Below are positions 46,501 through 55,732 of a stretch of 64,000 bases of DNA, in pieces. Under the pieces are notes generated by a model. That model saw only the letters and a program-made list of their open reading frames with translations. It made no database searches and had not been told where the DNA came from. The first letter of the stretch is position 1. Each line of letters starts with the position of its first letter. The stretch comes from Larix kaempferi (Eukaryota; Streptophyta; Pinopsida; Pinales; Pinaceae). Location of the stretch: positions 31,540,001-31,604,000 of the forward strand of contig BSBM01001719.1 in the NCBI GenBank assembly GCA_027924585.1. Reading direction: 5' to 3'. The position numbers were made by a program, and so were the translations under genes.

Positions 46501-47056
46501 ATCACAGGGATACGCCTCTCTTGATGTATCTTTTTGTTCAAAAAATTGAGTATATAAGGAAAAATTTTGCGCTTTGTGGATCAAAAACAGAGATTCAATG
46601 TTCTCCTACAACTGATAGAATTGGAGGAGTTTAGGAAGACAACTGCTGGAAATATACACCTTGGTTCCAAGACAAGGTAGGAAAGAAGAGCTTCATGTCC
46701 TTTTTTGAGAGATTTTTTCTGGCCCCTTTCAAAATCGAGCAACCCCAAGCTATGGTTTTTGAAGTCCTGAAATCTTTAAGGATAGAGTAATGCGAGTTGC
46801 GGACGTATTTCCTTTTAAGCTAGAGGATCAAAGTGATAGTGTATGTAATCATATAAGTTGTTAAGGCAAAGAAAGGTTATGAATTGGAAACAATGTGAAT
46901 ACTGTAAGCTATTAAGGAAAAGAATGTAATTCCTTTTTGTGATGCAAAACAATTTGGATTATGATAATGTAAGTCCTACATGGACAGTTGATGATCACTC
47001 TTTATTTATAGTGATAGATATTTTCCATTTGGAAGATAGATATATATATATATATT

Positions 47057-48255
47057 TTATTGACTTCTTTAATTCATCGAGGGCACTAATCAATTCACCT
47101 TCCCAGTCAACGTTTGCAACATCTTCTTCTTAATTAGATTGATTGTCTGTCTTAACTTCTGCAACTGTATTTAGAAGTATAATTGGCTATGGAGGTGTTT
47201 TGAATGATATACTAAAGAAGTATTTGTCTAGTGATCTTGGTTTTCTTAGCGCAATTGGAGTATTCTTAAAATTGTCTTTCTTCTTTTAATCATTGCTTTC
47301 TTCCACAAAGTCCATGAAAAGTACTTCTTCTAGTTCCTCTCGGCAGTCACCTCCTTCAGATACATTGCCATCTTCCTTAGTGTATAGAATTGTCTTTTGT
47401 TTTGGAACCATTCTTTCATTTTCAGGTCTCTTTTGAGTGCGCGCAGTTCTTTGTTCATGATAACTAGATTCTTCATCATTGCTGCTATCCATCTTTTCTA
47501 TAAGGACACTTAGAAGAAAAATGGGCCATTCCTCCACATTTGAAAATTTTGAAAGGCAATTTGTTTTTGTACTTACCTTGTCCTATTTTAAGCTTCCTTA
47601 TAAAGTTTGACTCTTCATCATTTGATTCATTGCAAGAGTCTACGTCATGATCATGCTTATCCTTTCCAATGGCTATAAAAGTAGCTTCCTTTTTAGTGGT
47701 ATTATCCTTCTCAGTTCTCATCTCACATACTGTTAGGATCCCCTGAAGCTCGTCCTTTTTCAGATCTTCAAGATTTTCTCTGTCTTCCAAAGCATACACC
47801 TTCGCATAGAATATTGAGGGTCGAGTTCTCAGTATCTTATGTACCATATATTCTTCTTCTAGAGTGACCCCAATAATTTTGATTTCATTAACTATCTCAT
47901 CAATTCTTAAGAAGTAAGAGGTAATGTTTTCTTCATCTTTCATTCTCAAGGATTCAAATAACCTAGAGTAGTTTTGCAACTTTGCTTTCTTTACCTTTTC
48001 GTCACCTTCATAGACAGCTCTGATTTTCTCCCAGACTTCCTTAGCTGAGGCACGGTGCATAAGATTGACAAATTCATTATCTATTAAGCCACATAGCATT
48101 GCATTTATGGTTCTTGTATTGCATTCATATGTTCTCCTTTAATCTAGATTAACTGGTACGACTACTGGGACATTGTAACCATCAACATTTGACTTCCAGA
48201 CATCTGCTCCAAGTGATTGTAAATATACTTCCATCAGGTATAGTTGGTGCCATCA
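47057..48255 (-). pseudogene. Copia Gag (UBN2-type) with start of the Gag-Pol linker, broken
   Basis: A likely ATG near 48252 reads MAPTIPDGS, then stops interrupt. From 48099 about 204 codons are open with the copia capsid signature: LCGLIDNEFVNLMHRASA, AKEVWEKIRAVYEGDEKV, ITSYFLRIDEIVNEIK. The zinc knuckle reads IFKCGGMAHFSSKCPY (about 47545): the first Cys of the expected CX2C pair is Ile. The frame then shifts into 47537-47286. The most 5' part on the plus strand (47062-47150) still encodes ANVDWEGELISALDEL, typical of the stretch before the protease. The product would form particles. This copy cannot. Confidence 0.8.
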
Positions 48256-48349
48256 AATCTTGGTGCTTTGTTTGTGGAAATACCTTCCTTCTTGTCCATA
48301 TCTACGCACAAATCTATATTCCAGATGTTAAGCTATTACTGAAGATACC

Positions 48350-48362
48350 TGCTCTGATACCA
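48350..48362 (-). other. Copia primer-binding site
   Basis: The minus strand reads TTGGTATCAGAGC, the standard site for the initiator tRNA-Met, directly next to the LTR end (CCAACA). Confidence 0.8.
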
Positions 48363-48363
48363 A

Positions 48364-48940
48364 TTGTTGGAATCAATTCAATACTTAAGGGGGGTGAATC
48401 AGTATTAGCACATTTACCAACAATTTTTACCTTCTTTAACATATTAGTCTTAACGTAATATTGATCTTTAGTTATGCATCCAATATAAATAAAATCATTC
48501 ATCCATATATGCACCAAGAAAAATAACACCTAACTCATACGATTTTGACGTGGAAACCCAAATGGGAGAAAACCACAAAATGCTCTTTTGTAATGAAAAT
48601 ATTACATTCAAGGAAGCATTGACTTCTTGTGTTTACCAGCACCGACCCCCTAGTTTTACAGGTGTCTACCTGAAGGAAGCACAGAATCCCTGTGTTCTCC
48701 AACACCAATGGGAAGGAGGCTATGACCTCATGCGCCTTGCCCCATCCTACAACCCATATATCCAAAATAAGATGTTTCCTTACTGAACTTCCAACATGTG
48801 CACACTTTTGATCTTCTGAGGTTCGTCCTTCTATGTGCACCTTTTGTATGCAGTCGTATTGTTGTCACTTCTCTCCATACATCACTTGAGTTCTCATTCC
48901 ACTCAAACTTCATTCTATTGATGAATCACTTCATATTTCA
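48364..48940 (-). repeat. Probable copia 5' LTR
   Basis: The right limit is chosen where the plus strand reads ...TATTTCA followed by TGTTGGGCTC, the likely start of G4. No partner LTR is in the window, so the limit is tentative. Confidence 0.5.
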
Positions 48941-50515
48941 TGTTGGGCTCAGCCCAAGTTAAGGCATTTTTGTGCAATATAGTTTTGGAGCTGTGAAGTT
49001 ATAGCGCAGCCCAGCAAGGTAAGAATAACTGCGCGACAAAGATGCAACACCGCGAAGTGCCAATTATGCGAAGATCCAGCATGGCAGAGTTTGGACGGAA
49101 AATAGCATAAGTTCTGGTGAGATCGTTCGGCGATCTATTTTGGGAAAGATGCTCCGAGATTCTCAGGATGCATGTAAGGAGTGGTAAAGAAGGAAAGCGA
49201 CCAGTCGCACGAGCAAAGGCAACACTACATGAACTGGACGCATGAAGATGTTAGGGAAGGAACGAAGGGATGAAAGCGACCCGTCGGCATGCACTCGGCA
49301 AAGGGGCTGAAAGCAACGTGACCACGCACAGAAGGTTGGTTGCGATGACAAGTCGCTATCAGATCCTAACAATTTTGGTTAGTGGGGTAACCGCACCATT
49401 TTTGGGTAACAACCTTAGGGTTTTTGAGCCCATCATGAATGTAAAGATGTGACTAAGGGAACAATCTATATAAGGGAATATTTTTTAAGGTCAAGGGTTA
49501 ATTGTAGATTTTGGTTGATGAATGTTGAATATTGATCTATGTTGAGAGACTTATTATAAAAAGGATCCGCAGCTGCGTGCGCAGAGACCTACTGAGAGAG
49601 AAGAGAGTATGAAACTGAGTGTGCATGCTGGAACTGTTGTACCCTTCCCATTGATAATATAACAACAGTTTCTGTGAACGTAGCTCCCATCCTGGGAGTG
49701 AACAATGCTAAATCCTTGTGTTATGTGATTGAATATGTGTTGCATCTATGTATTTGATTTTGATGAATGGTTAAGTTCTTGCTTGTGAGTAGATGTATCT
49801 TCACTTTTGTATGTATTCGCCATAAGGATAAATGATGGGAATAATATGTTAAGTGTTGAACATGTGTGCATAATATGTTGAATGTGCAAGTATTTCTAAG
49901 TAATATGAATGCATAAGTCGATTGGGTAAACACCTAAGCCAACGAAGACTGTAAAGTGAGATTCCCTAAAGCGCAACACCGGAAGTGCCCAAAAGCATTG
50001 TAGTTCATCGTGTTGTATAAGTTTGCAAGGTTACAGTTTAAGATACTTGTTGAATGCATAAAATTACACTAAGTAAATTCTATTGAAGTCGTCTAAGTGT
50101 TAAAGAGGAAGTGCAGTCCCCCATTTCATTGTCTATTGTTACGCAGTCATTCCGCATCGCGCAGTCCTTGGATGCGTGATAGCATAAGTGTTAGCTGCAA
50201 AGTAGGAGAACTTTGCGCAGTCCACCATTCCATTGAATAATGCATCACCCGGTTGTGGAAACCTGATTCTGCAACCTCCGCATAAATTCTCCTCGGGTGA
50301 GACCTCAGTCTGCTCGCAGACTCTTGCCGAAAGGGCCGGTGAAAACGGATTTTGTTGATTCCCTGAACCGCGCAGAACCTAGGTCTATCAAGTAAACTTA
50401 AAGAACATATATAGAGCCAACAAATGGTTCTATTGCCAAGAAAATATCTAGTTCCACGAATATTTCCTAAAGCGCAGTTCACCACATCAAGAGTCATAAG
50501 AGAACAGGACGAGAA
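48941..50515 (+). other. Putative G4 5' LTR and leader
   Basis: From TGTTGGGCTCAGCC at 48941 the sequence looks like a plus-strand LTR followed by leader. TATAAAAA at 49555-49562 could be the promoter. The frequent GCGCAG word is shared with the rest of G4 (50150, 50220, 50470, 53540). I cannot find the 3' end of the LTR or a convincing primer site, and the partner LTR is not visible, so the limits are a guess. There is no coding sequence in this 1.6-kb stretch. Confidence 0.4.
49555..49562 (+). promoter_or_regulatory. TATA-like box of the putative G4 LTR
   Basis: TATAAAAA on the plus strand, about 960 bp before the first G4 reading frame and in the right direction for it. Confidence 0.4.
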
Positions 50516-51082
50516 ATGAGGCTAAGTGCACAAATTGGAGACTATGAGATGGATGAGATAATCCTTGATTTCATATCTGAAGTGAATGTCTTGACTAAGA
50601 AGACATGGGAAAAAATGGGGAAACCAAGGCTATCATGGTCACCCATACAGTTAAGATTGTACAATCAGCAGAAGGTCATACCCTTTGAAAGGTTAGCGAA
50701 TGTTATTGTGGAGATTGATGGAGTAAGTAGTTCAACAAACTTCGAGGTTATTGAGATCATCGACGATAATAAACCATATCTAAAATTACTGGGGATAGAC
50801 TGGGTGATGGATAACCTCACGATCATCGACTTGAAGAAAAAACAAATGATATTTGAAGGGGCGGATATCAAGGTCATCGTTCCCTTGGACCCTTTACAAG
50901 GACCAATATACACTGAAACGATCAGAGAAGAATGTATAGCTCATGATCAAGATCACATCTATAAGATGACAGAAAACTATGCCGACTACATCAATCATAC
51001 AGCTAATGGAACGTTGAGTTGGCGATGCGACATTTTTTGTGTATCTGACTCCAATGCAGGATTGGAGAATTGGCAAAGCTAA
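50516..51082 (+). pseudogene. G4 retropepsin-like segment
   Basis: An open frame of 188 codons. The start resembles a plant gypsy protease: EIILDFISEVNVLTKKTWEK keeps the flanks of the active site, but the usual D-x-G core reads D-F-I-S, so it is probably inactive. Further motifs are LKLLGIDWVMDN and IIDLKKKQMIFEG, the latter typical of the end of this domain. It ends at a TAG or TAA-type stop at about 51080, and the same frame continues downstream into a Gag-like stretch. Confidence 0.7.
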
Positions 51083-51778
51083 ATGCATGAAGTGTCTGCA
51101 CGAAGATTCGCACAGATCACAAGATCAATGCGTTTAACTAACGTCTATACATATTTGCAAGAGTATAATGTATCAATTTTAGCTGAACATCGGATACCAA
51201 CATTAGACTCAGCACTGCGCACTACACCTACTAGATGATGGGCCGTGCATAAGCAAACTTTGACCACATGGGAATAGTGTAAGCACATGATGCAAATCAG
51301 ATTCACAAAGAAATATGTGATGACAATGGAAAAGTATAATGGACAAACGGATCCGAGGGATCACATACAAACTTGTTCACAATCATGGATAAACAGACCA
51401 CAGAAAGAATGGGTTCATCTTTTTGTGCACACATTAGAGCAGATTCCAAAGAATTGGTATACAAATGCATAACTTCGCAAAGAAACAACAGATTGGTATA
51501 GCATGACTGCGAACTTCCATAGAAGCTTTAGCTTTGAAGATGACTGTCCAAGCATAAATGAAGCTCTGCAGATTATCAAAGAAAGTATATTCAAAGAAGA
51601 ATTCCCAAGTACAAACAAGGCATTAGAGGCCATCAAAGACAAGATAATTGAAGACGTAAAGGTACCTGTGAACCTACAACCAGAATGGGCGAGAGAAATA
51701 GGATATGCCCTTGAATGTTATAATCTATCTAGAGATGAAGAATAAGATGCAGAGGAGAGAGATGAGGAGGATCCATGA
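51083..51778 (+). pseudogene. G4 Gag-like segment located between protease and RT
   Basis: In the same frame after a stop, the sequence reads a capsid-like region: RFTKKYVMTMEKYNGQTD, PRDHIQTC, EWVHLFVHTLEQIPKNWY, and MTANFHRSFSFEDD. The W, L and PxNWY pattern matches retrotransposon Gag domains as I know them. Stops near 51236, 51273, 51470 and 51745 break it. An acidic stretch follows. It would form the particle shell. Its position behind the protease instead of before it is unusual. I am fairly sure of the Gag resemblance, less of its meaning. Confidence 0.55.
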
Positions 51779-53704
51779 AATGCCAATATACCTAAGCCAG
51801 AAGGAGCACATGATGTAGAGGGACCTCCACTAGAAATTCCACATATGAGTGGCCCTATTAAAACAAGAAAAGTTAACATTGGCACCAGTGAAGAGCCGAA
51901 GTTCACATCCATTGGAGATTACTGGGATGATGAAACGATTGCACAGATCGCATACCTTTTACATGAATATCGGGATCAAATTCCAACAAAGTTCGCTGAA
52001 ATGAAAGGCATTTTGGGTGACCTGGGAGTGATGAAGATACCTCTCAAGCCAGGCGCAAATCCCATCAAGTAGAGGCCTTATAAACTGAATCCTAGATATA
52101 AAGAATGAGTCAAGGCAGAGATCAATAAGATGCTTGATGTAGGAATCATTGAGCCAGTCTAAGAATCCAAGTGGATAATCCCTATGGTTATCCCGGATAA
52201 GAAGACAAAAGGAGAAATACGAATCTGCGTATATCTGAGGAAGTTGAATGATGCTTCACTACACGACCCATTTCCTACTCCATTCACGGATGAAGTATTA
52301 GATAATGTTGGAAGAAATGAGGCCTATTCTTTCACTGATGTATTTTCTGGATACCATCAGATCAGGATTGACTCAGCAGATAGGCACAAAACCACATTTA
52401 CTACTGAATGGGGCTCATATTAGTATACAGTTATTCCATTTGGGTTGAAGAATGCACCTACTATTGTTTCCAGAGTTTTTGTAGCTACATTCAAGGACTT
52501 CATCCATAAGTTCTTAGAGGTCTATTTTGATGATTGGATTGTCTTTGGTTTATTGAATAACCATTATGAGAATCTTTGAATGATGTTAGCTAAGTGTACG
52601 CAACAACAAATATCCTTGAATTTGACTAAATGCATTTTCTGTGTACCCTCTGGTATAATACTGGGACACATTGTGTGCAAGCAAGGTATGATGGTTGATC
52701 TTGCGAAGATCGCAGTTATTGTAAATCTACCGGCACCAAACTCAATAAAGCAACTTCACATGACACTAGGACACACATGATATTATAGGAAGTTCATCAA
52801 GGGTTATGTGTAGATAACCGCGCTGACAGAGAAACTTCTAAAGAAAGAAGCGCAATTCATCTGGAATGCAGAATGCGAGAAAGGATTAAATACATTAAAG
52901 GAGAAAATGGTAACTGCGTCGATCTTTGTTTTCCCAGATTGGAATAATCCATTTCATATACATGTTGATTCTTCATCAATAGCATTGGGCATTGTCCTCG
53001 CTGAACCTGGTGAAGGGGGCATTGATCACCCCATTGCATTTTCAAGTAGAAAGCTATCTTTAGCCAAAAAGACCTACACAACCACAGAAAGAGAAGGTTT
53101 AGATATGGTTTACACACTCCAGAAATTCAGGCACTATTTGTTGGGTGCGCACTTCTCCATGTACACTGACCATTCATCTATAAAGTACTTGGTCAATAAG
53201 CCAGTGTTAGGGGGGAGAATATGCAGATGGTTACTACTCTTTCAGGAGTATGACTTTGAAATTATTGTTAAACCAGGTAGACTGAACCTAGGACTTGACC
53301 ATCTCTCAAGGATTGAGTCAGGCGAAGAACCCACTAATATTGAATATAATCTGCATGACATGCAGTTATTTGCCATAGAGATTGCAGATGACTATTACAA
53401 AGACATTGTCGAATTATTGACCACAGGGTTGGCACCCACATAGTTTACTATGCAATAGAAGAAGCAACTGATAGTTAAATCAAGAGACTTCACTATCATT
53501 GCGGGACAGTTAGACAAGGTGGGACTAGATGAAGTGTCGCGCAGAGGCATGTTAGAGCATGAGAAACCATTTATATTGGCTGAGGCACATTCAGGTTCAT
53601 CTGGAGGTCACTATGCAGGTAGAGCTATTGCGTGAAAGATATTAAGAGCAGGGCTGTGGTGGCCTACAAACCATAAAGATTCAAAGGAACATTGTCAAAG
53701 TTGT
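51779..53704 (+). pseudogene. G4 reverse transcriptase and RNase H (broken)
   Basis: Reads almost throughout in pieces: PTKFAEMKGILGDLG (before RT), RICVYLRKLND with Tyr at the first conserved Asp, SFTDVFSGYHQIRID, VIPFGLKNAP, VYFDDWIVFG (about 52525, catalytic pair intact) and LGHIVCKQGMMVDLAK. RNase H follows with HIHVDSSSIALGIVLAEPG, TTTEREGLDMVY and YTDHSSIKYLVNKP. The next part holds an integrase leader with GGHYAGRAIA. In-frame stops lie near 52072, 52108, 52160, 52424, 52579, 52780, 52813, 53442 and 53634, most of them C-to-T type. E2 cuts the frame at 53705, within the integrase zinc finger. Confidence 0.85.
53700..53704. repeat. Left target-site duplication of E2 (GTTGT)
   Basis: GTTGT precedes the left LTR and recurs at 60473-60477. 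Removing E2 and one copy rejoins the G4 zinc-finger frame without a shift. Confidence 0.93.
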
Positions 53705-55732
53705 TGTAATATCCCTTTTTCAAATTTTATTAAAATGCCCAATTTTTCACTTTTTTTTTCCAATTTCGACCTTTGACTAGTTTTGATCTCTAGGTCCCAA
53801 ATTTGCCCCAAATGATTTCAAATCTTCTGAGAAGGTATATGAATGAGATTAGAACATAAATATGTGTTTTAAGGATTCCTTTGGACCTTTAAAATACTTC
53901 TGCAAATACTCTTTCAATTCTGGCCAATGTAGGGAACTTTACTAGTAATTTGCCTTTGACTAGTATTGGTCTCTATGTCTCGAATTGACTCCAAATGCCT
54001 TCAAATCTTCAAGGAAGGTGTATGAATGATATTAATACTTGAATATGATTTTCAGGGATGATATATTGCCACCAAAATACCTCTGCAAACTCTCTTAAGA
54101 TTCTGGACCAAGTATGCAATTTTACTAGTAATTTGGGGTTCAAATCCCCCTGTGGTAAGTATTGAAAATGGCTTCCCAAATGGCTCCAAAGCCACTCAAA
54201 TTTATGAAAATAGGTAGGGAATGTATTAAGGATGTTATTAAGGTCTCATGTGCACCATTAATTGATTATTATATCTGTTCTAACCCTCTCCCATTCAACT
54301 GCAAAAATCACCAATTCGACCCTTGGGGAAATGGCACTATTTCTTCTCCCAGTGCAATTAAACTAAGTGAAAATACTTCAAATGCTCAAGTACAGTACAT
54401 GAAACTTGTAAAATACATCCATGGAAGTCCATTAATCACAAATTCATCAGAGAATCATCCATTCATTCTAAATCATCATCAATACATTGGTTCACAACAA
54501 GGTAGTGGGGAAATGGCATTGTTCTTCCATTAAAAATGAGATTTATACATTTCTACTTGGAATTTCGACCTGAAACTTTTTGTAGATGAAGAACAGAGTA
54601 TTTACTTCATATTACAAAATAAATGGGGCATTAAAATCTTCCCCAAAGAGTACAATAGCTCACCAAAAACGCCCTCCCTCAAGGATCAAGAATATGCCAT
54701 CAAAACCGGAAATGGTTGAAGGAGTGAGCTGCAATAGAAGAAACCATGAGCTGCCTCGTAGCTTACACCTGCAAATAAAGAATCCATTAAAGCTCCAAAT
54801 GAAAGGTCTGAATGGCCTTTCCAATTATCAACTTGGATGGGAATCTTTCACCCTCGAAATTGGCTAAGGCAAGAAACTAGTCATCCACTAGCTCTCCCTC
54901 TTCACAAATGCAATTGCAAATTCTACAAATGATCGAAAGCTGGTTTCATTATTTTTTATTGACATTTATAAACTTCTAATGTCTTCCATGGGTCGCATTC
55001 CTTCCAAGATACTCATGCCAACTCATGTTGGGAAGAGATTCCAAAGAACGCCACTTGTACAACAATTCCTAGTCTCCCACTTCCACCAAATCACATGTGG
55101 AAGCATCTTAGCTGCCCTGACACCCTTGAGCGCCCTCTTGGAGTCTATTTTTAGCCCTGACATGTCATATATGTCATATGTCATCCTTCAGGTCTTATTT
55201 GTGTCATAGGTGTCATAGCATCTTCATTATTGTTGTCATAGAGCTAGGGAATCTAGCCCAAGTGTCTCACTAGCTCCAAATTGCCTCTTCCTCTTCCATG
55301 GGAGTTACTCTTCCTCTATATTTCGACCTTGGATGAGTCATGCAATGAATAATACCTTTTGGACTCCCCCAAGTATGTTACCATTCACCTTGAATTCGAA
55401 TTGGTGAGAGAATGATGCCAAATGTAGTGGGGAAATCTAGCCATATGTGGGTCCCACTTCCTCCATGTGTCTTCATGATGAAATGCCTCTTTGATTTTTA
55501 CTTGTATATATTTATTTATATCCTTTATTAAATATCTATGCCATTCTAATGTTCAAACATCATTTATTATTCCCATTATTCCAAATCCCAAAGCTTCCAC
55601 CCCAAACCTAGGAAACTAGTAATTTTCCTCCTTGGCAATTATTTGACCTTTAGCATCAATTTGACAAACTCTAATAAATAGAGCCAATGTGATTAGGCCA
55701 TTGTGACCCAATACAAAATTTGGTACATGACA
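53705..55732 (-). repeat. E2 3' LTR (left copy)
   Basis: 2028 bp, the same length as the right copy. A TATA-like TTTATAAATG lies on the minus strand near 54963-54972. It includes the last 39 codons of the E2 ORF and its stop (55616). Confidence 0.95.

Larger units (their letters stand above)
40669..47056 (+). mobile_element. LINE B: near full-length L1-type LINE, broken
   Basis: About 6.4 kb: 5' UTR, ORF1 remnant, ORF2, and a 3' UTR of about 550 bp that ends CCATTTGGAAGATAGA(TA)n. Numerous stops and shifts make it inactive. Its uninterrupted stretch near 42205-42255 aligns with the G1 insertion point in LINE A. On the right it abuts the middle of a copia gag region, so it inserted into that older element. 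No clear target duplication can be read because both ends lie in TA repeats. Confidence 0.85.
47057..48940 (-). mobile_element. Ty1/copia fragment: 5' LTR, primer site, gag
   Basis: A minus-strand copia element cut off on the left by LINE B. A probable 5' LTR (about 48364-48940) ends in element sense with ...GATTCCAACA. It carries a GTGGAAACCCAAATGGGAGA-type motif that I associate with copia LTRs. The primer site follows at once (48350-48362), then gag. Pol is missing. Confidence 0.7.

Noticed and set aside
39532-47056. LINE C plus LINE B as one twin-primed insertion with 5' inversion
   Set aside because: Both contain RNase H and the 3' end, so they are two insertions and not one inverted copy.
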